Assembly: GCF_000826105.1 (NCBI RefSeq)
Contig: NZ_CCYK01000005.1
Coordinates: 496,001 to 560,000 of the forward strand
Reading direction: 5' to 3'
Source of the DNA: Pseudomonas massiliensis
Lineage (GTDB): Bacteria > Pseudomonadota > Gammaproteobacteria > Pseudomonadales > Pseudomonadaceae
Length of the DNA stretch: 64,000 bases
Position numbers and translations under genes: made by a program. Shown piece by piece: positions 30,226 through 38,805 of the stretch. Numbering within the stretch: position 1 is the stretch's first letter; each line of letters opens with the position of its first letter. The notes under the pieces were generated by a model. That model saw nothing but the letters and a program-made list of their open reading frames with translations. It had not been told where the DNA came from and made no database searches.

Positions 30226-30267
30226 AACGCCCTGGGGCCAGGCGAGCCGCCTGGCTGGCAGGGCGTT
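30226..30267. terminator. Two-part hairpin between convergent genes
   Basis: Outer stem AACGCCCT (30226-30233) with AGGGCGTT (30260-30267), inner stem GCCAGGCG (30237-30244) with CGCCTGGC (30248-30255). It lies between the DUF1161 stop and the convergent LLM oxidoreductase stop. No T tract on either side. Confidence 0.55.
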
Positions 30268-30279
30268 CTGGCAAGCGCT

Positions 30280-31281
30280 CTAGCCTTTCATCAATTGCGC
30301 CAGCAGCTCGTATGAGCGCAGCCGATCGGCGTGCTCGTAGAGATCGCAGGTGAAGATGAGCTCATCGGCCTGGGTTTGCTGTAACAGTACTTCCAGCTTG
30401 GCGCGGATCTTCACCGGGCTCCCAATCATCGCCATGCCCAGGAAACTGCCCACGGCGTCTTTCTCATGAGGCAACCACAGGCCGTGCATGCTCTCCACTG
30501 GAGGTTGCAGCATCAGGCTCTGGCCGCGAATAAGGTTGAGAATGCGCTGGTACACTGAAGTGGCCAGGTAGTCGGCACGTTCGTCGCTGTCCGCTGCCAC
30601 CAGGGGAATGCCCAGCATGACGTAAGGTTTGTCGAGATAGGCAGAGGGCGTGAAGTGGTCGCGATAGATGCGAATGGCTTCATGCATCAGGCGCGGGGCG
30701 AAATGCGAGGCGAAGGCATAAGGCAGGCCCCGCATGCCCGCGAGCTGAGCACTGAACAGGCTTGACCCCAGCAGCCATACCGGTACTCCAGTACCGGTGC
30801 CTGGTACGGCGATCACACGTTGGTCAGGGGTGCGTTCACCCAGGTACCCCAGCAACTCTTCGACATCCTGTGGGAAATCATCGGCACTGCCGCTTCGCTC
30901 ACGGCGCAGGGCTCGTGCCGTCATCTGATCGGAGCCTGGCGCGCGTCCAAGGCCTAGATCGATGCGCCCTGGGTACAGGCTTTCCAGCGTACCGAATTGC
31001 TCGGCGATGACCAGCGGCGCATGGTTTGGCAGCATGACACCACCGGAGCCTACCCGGATGGTCGAGGTACCCCCGGCCAGGTAGCCCAGCAGCACGGAGG
31101 TGGCCGAACTGGCGATCCCATCCATGTTGTGATGTTCGGCTACCCAGAACCGGTTATAGCCAAAGCGCTCCAGGTGCTGGGCCAGGTCAAGGGAATTGCG
31201 CAGGGCCTGGGCGGGCCCGGTTTCCTGACGAACCGGCACCAGGTCCAGCGCGGAATATTTGATGTCACTCAAGGCTTTCAT
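30280..31281 (-). CDS. LLM-class flavin-dependent oxidoreductase
   Basis: A 333-residue bacterial luciferase-like protein. The N-terminal [53 protein letters not shown] and [14 protein letters not shown] are typical of the YhbW/LLM subgroup. Members use FMN or F420 for monooxygenation or reduction, but the substrate is not predictable. Start ATG 31279-31281; the frame is open upstream into the promoter region without family similarity. Divergent from osmC. Confidence 0.87.
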   Translation of the reverse strand: MKALSDIKYSALDLVPVRQETGPAQALRNSLDLAQHLERFGYNRFWVAEHHNMDGIASSATSVLLGYLAGGTSTIRVGSGGVMLPNHAPLVIAEQFGTLESLYPGRIDLGLGRAPGSDQMTARALRRERSGSADDFPQDVEELLGYLGERTPDQRVIAVPGTGTGVPVWLLGSSLFSAQLAGMRGLPYAFASHFAPRLMHEAIRIYRDHFTPSAYLDKPYVMLGIPLVAADSDERADYLATSVYQRILNLIRGQSLMLQPPVESMHGLWLPHEKDAVGSFLGMAMIGSPVKIRAKLEVLLQQTQADELIFTCDLYEHADRLRSYELLAQLMKG

Positions 31282-31366
31282 AACTACTCCAGAAACAGAC
31301 ACCCCCGCGCCGTTTTCCTGTGGGGGACACATTGAACTCTTTGTAACGCTTTCGCAAATCTGTGCT

Positions 31367-31394
31367 GAACTTGCGCTGGCGGCCTGGCCTCTCA
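31367..31394 (+). promoter_or_regulatory. AlgU (sigma-22) type promoter of osmC
   Basis: GAACTT (31367-31372), 17-base spacer, TCTCA (31390-31394), against the AlgU consensus GAACTT-N16/17-TCTGA. It is 36 bases before the osmC start. P. aeruginosa osmC has been reported in the AlgU regulon, which supports the call. Confidence 0.65.
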
Positions 31395-31430
31395 CAACGA
31401 GACGTTACCCACTACTTGAGGAAGCGAGCG

Positions 31431-31856
31431 ATGATCAAGACAGCATCAGCGGTATGGAAAGGCAGCCTGAAGGACGGCCAGGGTGAAATCTCTACTGAAA
31501 CCGGCGTGCTTAAAAGCGCTCCCTATGGTTTCAAGGCCCGCTTCGAAAACGGCCCTGGCACTAACCCTGAAGAGCTGATCGGTGCGGCCCATGCCGGTTG
31601 TTTCTCCATGGCCCTGTCAATGATTCTGGGCGAGGCGAACCTGACAGCCGAGCGCATCGACACCACCGCTCAAGTCACCCTGGATAAGCAAGATGACGGC
31701 TTTGCCATCACCAAGGTTCATTTGATTCTCAAGGCGAGCGTTCCCGGCGCCAGCGATGAGCAGTTTCAGGCGCTGGCTGCCAAGGCCAAGGCCGGCTGCC
31801 CGGTATCCAAGGTACTCAAGGGCGCCGAGATCACCCTCGACGCCACGCTGGTCTAA
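31431..31856 (+). CDS. osmC: OsmC family peroxiredoxin
   Basis: A 141-residue OsmC, a thiol peroxidase reducing organic hydroperoxides. The peroxidatic Cys is in GAAHAGCFSMALS (about residue 57), the resolving Cys in AKAGCPVSKVL (about residue 124), and the N-terminal SAVWKGSLKDGQGEIST is standard. The ATG at 31431 was chosen from family alignment; the frame is open 69 bases upstream across the AlgU-type promoter. Osmotic and envelope-stress induction is expected. Confidence 0.94.
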   Translation: MIKTASAVWKGSLKDGQGEISTETGVLKSAPYGFKARFENGPGTNPEELIGAAHAGCFSMALSMILGEANLTAERIDTTAQVTLDKQDDGFAITKVHLILKASVPGASDEQFQALAAKAKAGCPVSKVLKGAEITLDATLV

Positions 31857-31860
31857 GCGC

Positions 31861-32112
31861 ATGCGTGCCTTAACAGGCACGGGCATGGTGATGGCCGGGG
31901 CACTTGCCTTGGCCGTCAGCGTTCCGATAGCCGCAGCACCGAGGGATTGTGCCGAACTCAAAGCCGAGATCGAAGCCAAGATCCAGGCACAAGGCGTGGT
32001 CGCCTACACACTGGAAATTGTACCCGCCGCCGAAGCCACCGACCCGAGCATGATCGTAGGTAGCTGCGAGTACGGCACTCGCAAGATCATCTACCAGAAG
32101 AACGATACCTGA
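31861..32112 (+). CDS. DUF1161 small periplasmic protein (copy 2)
   Basis: An 83-residue paralog of the protein at 29997-30218. It has a signal peptide (about 1-25, ending VPIAAAPRD), then CAELKAEIEAKIQAQGVV, YTLEIVPA and GSCEYGTRKIIYQK. The two cysteines and the K-I-x-A-x-G spacing are conserved between copies. Its ATG lies four bases after the osmC stop, so it is probably cotranscribed from the AlgU-type promoter. Role unknown. Confidence 0.85.
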   Translation: MRALTGTGMVMAGALALAVSVPIAAAPRDCAELKAEIEAKIQAQGVVAYTLEIVPAAEATDPSMIVGSCEYGTRKIIYQKNDT

Positions 32113-32129
32113 TCGACATCCTTCCCTGA

Positions 32130-32543
32130 CTAGAACAGGCAGTTGACTTGCCGCTCGGTCGCCAGGGTGGCACCTTGGGCGTCATACAGGAAAGCGAAGG
32201 TCTGCAGGCCGAGGTTACGCGCTTCCAGGCGATAGCGCTGGCCGGCCTTGAAGTTATCGTAACGCAGGTCAACGTAGCAGATACGCTCCGAGGGTTGCCC
32301 CATGGGCAGCGAGGCGGTGGTCACCTCATAATCGAAGCGAACCCGAAGTTCATGAGCGCCAGGGCGCACCTGAAAGAAGCGGCCATCTTCCAGGCGCTGC
32401 CCATCCAGGCGCTCGGCCATCACCATCTTCCCGGTACGGGTGAACATCTCGACCCAGGCCTGGGCTGGATCCGGTGTGGGCACTGGCGTGTTGCTACAGG
32501 CGCCAAGCAAGGCGAAAAGAACGAACGGAAGGTTGCGGCGCAT
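32130..32543 (-). CDS. Predicted lipoprotein (paralog A)
   Basis: A 137-residue protein with a lipoprotein signal (MRRNLPFVLFALLGACS, lipobox LGAC, Cys16), so probably anchored in an outer or inner membrane leaflet. The mature part contains PDPAQAWVEMF, a beta-rich centre (ARPGAHELRVRFDYEV-like stretch) and CYVDLRYDNFKAGQRYRLEARNLG. It shares length and this layout with the next gene and is a clear paralog, both ending with a Cys close to the C-terminus. No known function; conserved in Pseudomonas near the M90-like aminopeptidase gene. Confidence 0.82.
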   Translation of the reverse strand: MRRNLPFVLFALLGACSNTPVPTPDPAQAWVEMFTRTGKMVMAERLDGQRLEDGRFFQVRPGAHELRVRFDYEVTTASLPMGQPSERICYVDLRYDNFKAGQRYRLEARNLGLQTFAFLYDAQGATLATERQVNCLF

Positions 32544-32590
32544 AGGTCAGGTCTCGATTGGGCCCTGTCAGCATACGCCGCCAGGTGAAC

Positions 32591-33004
32591 TCATGCGCGC
32601 TGGCAGCCCGCTGGTTGCGCGCGTCCGACCAGTCGGCTCTGCTCATCATAGAGCTTGGCCCAGGGTGTAAAGCCCAGGCTGCCGACTTCGAGGCGATAGC
32701 GCTCACCGGCATTGAAGCCTTGATATTTGATGTTCAACTGGCAGTCGCGTTGCAGCGGCTCGGCCTGGGGACCAATGTTGTCGGGAGTGACGGTAAATTG
32801 ATAGCGCACCGTGAGCTCATGGCTACCAGGCTGAACCTCGAAGTAGCGAGGATCTTCCAAGGCTTGGGCATCGACCGTCTGCGCATGCAGGCTATCGTCC
32901 TTGGGCATGTGGAGGTCTACCCATGCCTGGTTGGGGTCCGGTTTAGGCAAGCCCATGCAGCCACCGAGGCTGAATAAGGCGGCAAGCAACAGGATTGTAC
33001 GCAT
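32591..33004 (-). CDS. Predicted lipoprotein (paralog B)
   Basis: A 137-residue lipoprotein starting at ATG 33002-33004 (MRTILLLAALFSLGGCMG, Cys16), the same length as its neighbour at 32130-32543. Shared features are PDPNQAWVDLH, LEDPRYFEVQPGSHELTVRY and LNIKYQGFNAGERYRLEVGSLG, with paired cysteines in the mature domain. Tandem duplication followed by divergence is the simplest explanation. Divergent from the aminopeptidase gene, 73 bases away. Function unknown. Confidence 0.82.
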   Translation of the reverse strand: MRTILLLAALFSLGGCMGLPKPDPNQAWVDLHMPKDDSLHAQTVDAQALEDPRYFEVQPGSHELTVRYQFTVTPDNIGPQAEPLQRDCQLNIKYQGFNAGERYRLEVGSLGFTPWAKLYDEQSRLVGRAQPAGCQRA

Positions 33005-33077
33005 GAAAGGTGCTCCAGCAGGCATGATAAGGACCTCGGACCAGGCCCTGTAAGGCCACTTCAAGGCGACCTGACGC

Positions 33078-34172
33078 ATGTTCGGATTTATTTTCTGGCG
33101 TTCGCGCCACGGCCCTCTCGACCGTCTTTCCAGGCTGTTGGTTCCCATGGCAGGGTGTTTTCTGCTCGGCGGTTGCTCTACCCTGGACTACTACCAGCAG
33201 CTGGCACGTGGCCAGTTCGCCTTGCTTCGCGCGCGTGAACCGGTCGCACAGACAATCGCCGATCCCCGCACGGCACCGACCTTGCGTGCCCGACTGGTCG
33301 ACGCCCAGCAGGCACGGACCTTCGCCAGTGAACAGCTTGGCCTGCCAGACAACCGTAGCTATCGTCTGTATGCCGACATTCACCGGCCCTACGTAGTGTG
33401 GAATCTGTTTGCGACGCCCGAATTTTCCCTTGAGCCGGTGCAACACTGTTTTCCCATCGCTGGCTGCGTGGCCTACCGTGGCTATTACCAGCAAGGACGG
33501 GCCCGTGGCGCGGCGGCGCTGATGCGCTTGCAAGGCCTGGATGTATACCTCGGTGGGGTCGAGGCTTATTCCACGCTGGGATGGTTCGACGACCCGATCC
33601 TCAGCTCCATGGTGGGCTGGGACAGCGAACGCCTCGCCAGCCTGATCTTTCATGAGCTGGCGCATCAGCTGATTTATGCGCCAGGTGATACTGCCTTCAA
33701 CGAGTCCTACGCCACCTTCGTCGAGCAAGAAGGCACCCGTCAATGGCGCCGCGCGCGTAGCCTGCCCCCGCTTGAGCAGGCTCCGGAAGCGAAGCAGGCT
33801 GCCTTCGTACAGTTGGTGCTTGGGTTGCGCGACCACCTCGGCGCGCTCTACGCCCAGCCCATGGCGCCCATGGTGATGCGGGCCCGGAAAGCCGCCTTGA
33901 TCGAACAGTTTCGCCGAGACTATCGGCAGTTGCGGGACAGCATATGGCAAGGAAAGGGGCCCTACGACTCTTGGGTGCAAGGCCCTATCAACAATGCCAA
34001 GCTGCTCCCGTTCGGTCTGTACGACCAGTACGTTCCAGCCTTTGCCCGGCTCTACGAGCGCGCCGGGCAAAACTGGCGAGCCTTTCATGAAGCGGTTCGC
34101 AGCCTCGCCGGACAATCCGCTGAAGCGCGGCAGCGAGCGCTACAGGCGTTGCTCGCTGAAGGCTCGGTGTAG
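33078..34172 (+). CDS. Putative zinc aminopeptidase, lipoprotein
   Basis: A 364-residue protein of the PF10023-type putative aminopeptidase family. The N-terminus has a hydrophobic segment and lipobox (CFLLGGCST, Cys33), so it is probably a lipid-anchored envelope protein. HELAHQ (192-197) is a gluzincin HExxH motif with His192, Glu193 and His196; the Glu in FNESYATFVEQEG is a likely third zinc ligand. Activity is predicted from the motif only. It overlaps the convergent HAD gene by 33 bases. Confidence 0.82.
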   Translation: MFGFIFWRSRHGPLDRLSRLLVPMAGCFLLGGCSTLDYYQQLARGQFALLRAREPVAQTIADPRTAPTLRARLVDAQQARTFASEQLGLPDNRSYRLYADIHRPYVVWNLFATPEFSLEPVQHCFPIAGCVAYRGYYQQGRARGAAALMRLQGLDVYLGGVEAYSTLGWFDDPILSSMVGWDSERLASLIFHELAHQLIYAPGDTAFNESYATFVEQEGTRQWRRARSLPPLEQAPEAKQAAFVQLVLGLRDHLGALYAQPMAPMVMRARKAALIEQFRRDYRQLRDSIWQGKGPYDSWVQGPINNAKLLPFGLYDQYVPAFARLYERAGQNWRAFHEAVRSLAGQSAEARQRALQALLAEGSV

Positions 34173-34796
34173 GTCCGCAAGGGTATGGAAATGGAATTCA
34201 GGCGCTTCGGCTTCCAGCTCCTCTACGCTGCCGAAGCCGTAGCCGACCGCGACAGCGGCAAGGCCGTTGCGACGCGCCCCGATCAGGTCGTGCTTGCGAT
34301 CACCGATCATCAGGGTATCGCTAGGGTCCAGCCCTTCGACTTCGAGCAAGTGGGCGATCAGTTGGACCTTATCGGTACGGGTGCCATCCAGTTCGCTACC
34401 GTAGATCAGCTTGAAATGCTGGTCGAAGCCAAAGTGCCGGGCGATCTCCCGGGCAAAGGCCCAGGGCTTGGAGGTCGCTACGAAGAGGGTACGTTCCTGG
34501 GCGCGTAGCAGATCGAGGAGTTCAATGACGCCTTCGAACATCTCGTTCTCATACAGACCAGTGACCTTGAATCGCTCGCGATAGAAATTTACTGCTTCCC
34601 AAGCGCGTGCCTCGTCGAACCCATAGAACTGCATGAAGGCTTCCAGCAACGGCGGGCCGATGAAATGCTCCAGCTTGCGCAGGTCGGGCTCGTCGATGCC
34701 GAGCTTGGCCAGTGCATATTGGATGGAGCGGGTAATGCCCACGCGCGGATCGGTGAGGGTGCCGTCCAGGTCGAATAGCACATTGTGATAGCGCAT
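34140..34796 (-). CDS. HAD-family phosphatase, phosphoglycolate phosphatase-like
   Basis: A 218-residue HAD hydrolase. FDLDGTLTDP (residues 8-17) holds the nucleophile and acid/base Asp pair, a helical cap follows, then VATSKPWAF (motif II/III region) and MIGDRKHDLIGARRNGL with the metal Asp. It is closest to the Gph/PpaX-like group, but substrates vary. The ATG (34794-34796) overlaps the gamma carbonic anhydrase stop by one base (TGATG), so the two genes are coupled. Confidence 0.88.
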   Translation of the reverse strand: MRYHNVLFDLDGTLTDPRVGITRSIQYALAKLGIDEPDLRKLEHFIGPPLLEAFMQFYGFDEARAWEAVNFYRERFKVTGLYENEMFEGVIELLDLLRAQERTLFVATSKPWAFAREIARHFGFDQHFKLIYGSELDGTRTDKVQLIAHLLEVEGLDPSDTLMIGDRKHDLIGARRNGLAAVAVGYGFGSVEELEAEAPEFHFHTLADLHRAFSEQRL

Positions 34797-35353
34797 CAAC
34801 GGGCCTCTGGCTGGTATCGATCGAAGCCTTCGGCCAGGTGCTGGTCCTTGAGCTTGACGTAGTTGCCAGCGGTATAGGTGAAGAAGCTGCGCTCCTTCTC
34901 GGTCAGCGGCCGCACCTGTTTCACCGGGCTACCCACGTACAGAAAGCCGCTTTGCAGGACCTTGCCGGGCGGCACCAGGCTGCCGGCACCTATGATCACA
35001 TCGTCTTCGACAACAGCGCCATCCATCACCGTGCTACCCATGCCGACCAGGATGCGGTCGCCCAGGGTGCAGCCGTGCAGGATCACCTTGTGGCCAATGG
35101 TGACATCATTGCCGACCACCAAGGGGAAGCCCTTATCGTTGAAGGGTCCGGCATGGGTGATGTGCAGCACGCTGCCATCCTGCACGCTGGTGCGCTGGCC
35201 GATACGAATGCGGTGCATATCGCCGCGGATGACGGTCAAAGGCCAGACGGAGCTATCCTCGCCGATATGGACATCGCCGATGACTACCGCAGTGGCGTCT
35301 ACAAAGGCTCTTGGCCCGACCACGGGGCTGTGCCCGGCGAATGTGCGAATCAC
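34796..35353 (-). CDS. Gamma-class carbonic anhydrase-like hexapeptide protein
   Basis: A 185-residue left-handed beta-helix protein of the gamma-CA/PaaY/YrdA group. Repeated hexapeptides (VIGDVHIGEDSSVWPLTVIR, IIGAGSLVPPG) and the zinc-type histidines in HITHAGP and IGHKVILHGC are visible. The GTG at 35351-35353 is preceded by AAGGAGA at good spacing. Many family members are inactive or act on acyl carriers, so CO2 hydration is not certain. First gene of a two-gene unit with the HAD phosphatase, divergent from prlC. Confidence 0.88.
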   Translation of the reverse strand: MIRTFAGHSPVVGPRAFVDATAVVIGDVHIGEDSSVWPLTVIRGDMHRIRIGQRTSVQDGSVLHITHAGPFNDKGFPLVVGNDVTIGHKVILHGCTLGDRILVGMGSTVMDGAVVEDDVIIGAGSLVPPGKVLQSGFLYVGSPVKQVRPLTEKERSFFTYTAGNYVKLKDQHLAEGFDRYQPEAR

Positions 35354-35458
35354 GATAGTCTCCTTCTGTACCGACAATAGGCGCCACCGATGCTGCGGTG
35401 ACCGTTGATTGTAATTAAGATGAACCAGTGTTTCCTCTCCAAGCCAAGGTATGTGACC

Positions 35459-37510
35459 GTGACCGAGACCAATCCGCTGCTCCAGCCCTACGATCTGCCG
35501 CCCTTTTCGGCGATTCTGCCCGAGCACGTTCAGCCGGCGATCGAGCGCATTCTCGCGGATAACCGCGCCCAGGTCAGCGCCATTCTCGAGCGCCAAGGCA
35601 GCGAGCCCAGCTGGGAAGGGCTGGTACTGGCCATGGACGAGCTCAACGACCGCCTCGGTGCGGCCTGGAGCCCGGTCAGCCACCTCAATGCAGTGTGTAA
35701 CAGCCCTGAGCTGCGCCAAGCTTACGAGGCTTGCCTGCCTGCCTTGAGCGCCTACTCCACCGAACTGGGCCAGAACCGCCAGCTGTTCGAAACCTTCCAG
35801 GCCCTGGCGGCAAGCCCCGCCGCCCAGGGATTCGACGTGGCTCAGAAGACCATCCTGGAACATTCGCTGCGAGACTTCCGCCTTTCCGGCATCGACCTGC
35901 CGGCTGAACAGCAACAGCGCTATGCCGAGGTGCAGAGCAAGCTCTCCGAGCTAGGCAGCAAGTTCTCCAACCAACTGCTCGATGCCACCCAAGCCTGGAC
36001 CAAGCTGATAACGGACAAGCAGGCCTTGGCCGGCCTGCCGGAATCGGCACGCGCGCAGATGGCGGCCGCCGCCCAGGCCAAGGACCTGGAAGGCTGGCTG
36101 ATTACCCTGGAGTTCCCAAGCTACTATGCGGTGATGACCTACGCCGAAGATCGCGCTCTGCGCGAGGAAGTCTACCGGGCCTACTCGACCCGCGCCTCCG
36201 ACCAGGGGCCCAATGCCGGCCAGTTCGATAACGGGCCGGTGATGAACGAAATCCTCGACCTGCGTCAGGAACTGGCCAGGCTGCTGGGCTTCGGCAACTA
36301 TGCAGAACTGAGCCTGGCCACCAAGATGGCCGAGTCCAGCGACCAGGTGCTTGGGTTCCTGCGTGATCTGGCCCAGCGCAGCAAGCCGTTCGCCGCTCAG
36401 GACCTAGAACAGCTCAAGGCCTTTGCTGCCGAGCATGGTTGCCCGGATCTGCAAAGCTGGGACAGTGGCTTCTATGGAGAAAAGCTTCGGGAGCAGCGCT
36501 ATAGCGTTTCCCAGGAAACCCTGCGTGCCTATTTCCCCATCGACAAGGTGCTCGACGGGCTGTTCGCCATCGTGCAGAAGCTCTACGGTATCGAAATCGC
36601 GGAGCTGTCCGGCTTCGATAGCTGGCACCCGGACGTACGTCTGTTCGAGATCAAGGAAAACGGCCAGCATGTAGGGCGCTTCTTCTTTGATCTCTACGCG
36701 CGCGCCAACAAGCGCGGCGGCGCCTGGATGGACGGTGCCAAGGACCGTCGGCGCACCGTCGATGGCCGCCTGCAAAGCCCGGTCGCCAACCTGGTCTGCA
36801 ATTTCACCCCAGCGGTACCGGGCAAGCCAGCGCTGTTGACCCACGACGAGGTGACCACCCTCTTCCATGAGTTTGGTCATGGCCTGCATCACTTGCTCAC
36901 TCGCATCGAGCATGCGGGAGTGTCCGGCATCAACGGCGTGGCCTGGGATGCGGTAGAGCTGCCGAGCCAGTTCATGGAAAACTGGTGCTGGGAGCCCGAA
37001 GGCCTGGCATTGATGTCTGGCCATTACGAAACTGGCGAACCATTGCCCAAGGACCTGTTGGACAAGATGCTGGCGGCGAAGAACTTCCAGTCCGGCCTGA
37101 TGATGGTGCGCCAACTGGAGTTCTCGCTGTTCGACTTCGAGCTGCACGTCAGCCACGGTGACGGGCGCACTCCGCTTGAGGTGCTCGAAGGCATCCGCGA
37201 TCAGGTGTCGGTCATGCGGCCACCGGCGTACAACCGCTTTCCCAACAGTTTCTCGCACATCTTTGCCGGTGGTTATGCCGCGGGCTATTACAGCTACAAG
37301 TGGGCCGAGGTACTTTCGGCGGATGCCTTCTCCCGCTTCGAGGAAGACGGTGTGCTCAACCCCGAAACGGGGCGGGCGTTCCGTGAAGCCATTCTGGCGC
37401 GGGGAGGTTCCCAAGCGCCGCTGGTACTGTTCAAGGATTTCCGTGGCCGAGAGCCGTCCATCGATGCGCTGCTGCGTCACAGCGGCCTGGTGGAAGGCGA
37501 GGCGGCGTGA
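35459..37510 (+). CDS. prlC: Oligopeptidase A
   Basis: A 683-residue cytosolic M3 metallopeptidase degrading oligopeptides and cleaved signal peptides. The active site HEFGHGLHHLLT has His470, Glu471 and His474, and the third ligand Glu is in the ENWCWE segment. The GTG at 35459 gives the family N-terminus (M)TETNPLLQPYDLPPFSAI; AAGG lies about ten bases upstream. A second in-frame GTG at 35453 is possible. Followed by the zinc-ribbon gene, coupled at its stop. Confidence 0.95.
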   Translation: MTETNPLLQPYDLPPFSAILPEHVQPAIERILADNRAQVSAILERQGSEPSWEGLVLAMDELNDRLGAAWSPVSHLNAVCNSPELRQAYEACLPALSAYSTELGQNRQLFETFQALAASPAAQGFDVAQKTILEHSLRDFRLSGIDLPAEQQQRYAEVQSKLSELGSKFSNQLLDATQAWTKLITDKQALAGLPESARAQMAAAAQAKDLEGWLITLEFPSYYAVMTYAEDRALREEVYRAYSTRASDQGPNAGQFDNGPVMNEILDLRQELARLLGFGNYAELSLATKMAESSDQVLGFLRDLAQRSKPFAAQDLEQLKAFAAEHGCPDLQSWDSGFYGEKLREQRYSVSQETLRAYFPIDKVLDGLFAIVQKLYGIEIAELSGFDSWHPDVRLFEIKENGQHVGRFFFDLYARANKRGGAWMDGAKDRRRTVDGRLQSPVANLVCNFTPAVPGKPALLTHDEVTTLFHEFGHGLHHLLTRIEHAGVSGINGVAWDAVELPSQFMENWCWEPEGLALMSGHYETGEPLPKDLLDKMLAAKNFQSGLMMVRQLEFSLFDFELHVSHGDGRTPLEVLEGIRDQVSVMRPPAYNRFPNSFSHIFAGGYAAGYYSYKWAEVLSADAFSRFEEDGVLNPETGRAFREAILARGGSQAPLVLFKDFRGREPSIDALLRHSGLVEGEAA

Positions 37511-37521
37511 TGGAGGCTGTG

Positions 37522-37776
37522 GTGAGCAAGACCAAGAAGCGGTTCATCGCCGGGGCGGTTTGCCCGGCCTGTAGTGAAATGGACAAGTTGATGATGTGGA
37601 ACGAAGACGACGTTCCTCATCGTGAATGCGTGGCCTGCGGCTATTCCGATACCCTCAATGCCCAAGGCCAGTCCATTCCTCGTGAGCTGGGCACCCGGGT
37701 GAACCAGGCCGAAGCCAAGCCCAAGCCGAAGGTGCAGACCGTGCAATTCTTCCCCAACCCCAAATTGAAGAAGTGA
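37522..37776 (+). CDS. YheV-family zinc-ribbon protein
   Basis: An 84-residue protein with two CxxC knuckles, CPACSEMDKL and CVACGYSD, forming a probable zinc ribbon, and a basic C-terminus (KPKPKVQ...NPKLKK). It matches the YheV/DUF2387 family, found downstream of prlC in gammaproteobacteria. The GTG at 37522 is preceded by GGAGG (37512-37516) at five bases, better than the upstream ATG at 37510, which would add four residues. The role is unknown; nucleic acid binding is a guess. Confidence 0.88.
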   Translation: MSKTKKRFIAGAVCPACSEMDKLMMWNEDDVPHRECVACGYSDTLNAQGQSIPRELGTRVNQAEAKPKPKVQTVQFFPNPKLKK

Positions 37777-37789
37777 CGTCTGCCCGATG

Positions 37790-37820
37790 GGAGCCAGCGT
37801 CAGCTGGCGAAATCGGCTCC
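37790..37820. repeat. REP-like hairpin at the edge of the glucarate cassette
   Basis: Outer GGAGCC (37790-37795) with GGCTCC (37815-37820), and inner GCCAGC (37793-37798) with GCTGGC (37803-37808). It shares the GCCAGC/GCTGGC core with 21639-21655 and sits between two convergent genes. Confidence 0.45.
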
Positions 37821-37840
37821 AAACCGCCCCACCACGGAAG

Positions 37841-38551
37841 TCAGCCGGCGTGAAAACGCTCCATGCTGTTGCTCAAGTGCAGCAGCATGGCTGCCCGGGC
37901 GGCGTCGGCATCTTGCCGTCGAATGGCGGCATAGATGGCTTCATGTTCAGCCTGGGCCATGCGCCCCAGTACCGTGAAGTCCTCGCCGCCGCGCTCCTGG
38001 TGGTTGAGCTGGGTGCGTGGAATGAGCGCGGCGCCCAAGTGCAGGAGCATCTCCGCAAAGCAGTCATTCCCGGTGGCCTGAGCTATAAGCAAGTGGAACC
38101 GGCGATCAGCTTCCACACAACTGTCGTTGTTGGCCAGCAGGCGTTGGTAATCGTCCAGCGCCTCGCGCATCTGTGACAGTTGAGCTTCGCTGCGCCGCCG
38201 CGCCGCCAGGGCCGCCGCTTGGGTTTCCAGGCCCATGCGTAGCTCCAGCACGCTACGCACGTTGGTCAGGGTAGCGACGTTGAGGCGCATGCCAGCCTGG
38301 GGCACCCGCTCCATCACAAAGGTACCCACACCGTGCCGAGTCTCTACCAGCCCGGCGGCCTGGAGTTTGGACAAGGCTTCACGCACCACTGTGCGACTCA
38401 CGCCATGCTCGCCGACGATGGCCGTTTCTGAAGGCAATTTCTGCCCCATAGCGTAATCGCCGCGAAGAATGCGCTGGGTCAGCTCATTGACCAGGTCGTG
38501 TGCCAGGTTGGGCGCGCGGCGTCGAGTGGCTTGTTCGCTGTGGGAGGGCAT
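37841..38551 (-). CDS. FadR/GntR-family regulator of the glucarate cassette
   Basis: A 236-residue regulator with an N-terminal winged helix (residues 10-75, LPSETAIVGEHGVSRTVVRE) and a C-terminal all-helical FCD effector domain with the usual Asp and His metal-ligand pattern (for example RRFHLLIAQATGN). FadR-subfamily regulators typically sense sugar acids or carboxylates. It is divergent from the glucarate transporter gene, so it probably represses the cassette until sugar acid is present. Confidence 0.86.
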   Translation of the reverse strand: MPSHSEQATRRRAPNLAHDLVNELTQRILRGDYAMGQKLPSETAIVGEHGVSRTVVREALSKLQAAGLVETRHGVGTFVMERVPQAGMRLNVATLTNVRSVLELRMGLETQAAALAARRRSEAQLSQMREALDDYQRLLANNDSCVEADRRFHLLIAQATGNDCFAEMLLHLGAALIPRTQLNHQERGGEDFTVLGRMAQAEHEAIYAAIRRQDADAARAAMLLHLSNSMERFHAG

Positions 38552-38606
38552 GTCGCAAGTCCGATGTAGAAGATAGCCATCTTAACATCCACGAGCCGAA
38601 CGGGTT

Positions 38607-38621
38607 TGTTGTATGACAACA
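38607..38621. promoter_or_regulatory. Candidate operator of the FadR/GntR regulator
   Basis: TGTTGT-ATG-ACAACA (38607-38621), a perfect 6-bp inverted repeat with a 3-base centre, 56 bases before the regulator's own start. The half-site GTTGTATGA repeats at 38705-38713, nearer the transporter gene. FCD regulators often bind TTGTATGACAA-type sites. Confidence 0.5.
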
Positions 38622-38805
38622 CACCTTCAAGATTAGGATTCATCGGCGTTTTTACCGTATAGGCCCAACGTAAAGGGCGAGAGGATTGTAGCGTCGGGAA
38701 ACCAGTTGTATGATGTCTATCAGCGTAGGGGTCGTTCAGGCCCTGATCGCGGTTTGAGGCGCACCGCGCCCTACCCCGCATAAAAATAACAGTGGGAGTA
38801 TCGAT

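Noticed and set aside
32943..34115. 390-codon frame opposite the aminopeptidase gene
   Set aside because: The forward frame has a lipobox and HELAHQ motif; the reverse frame shows no family features.
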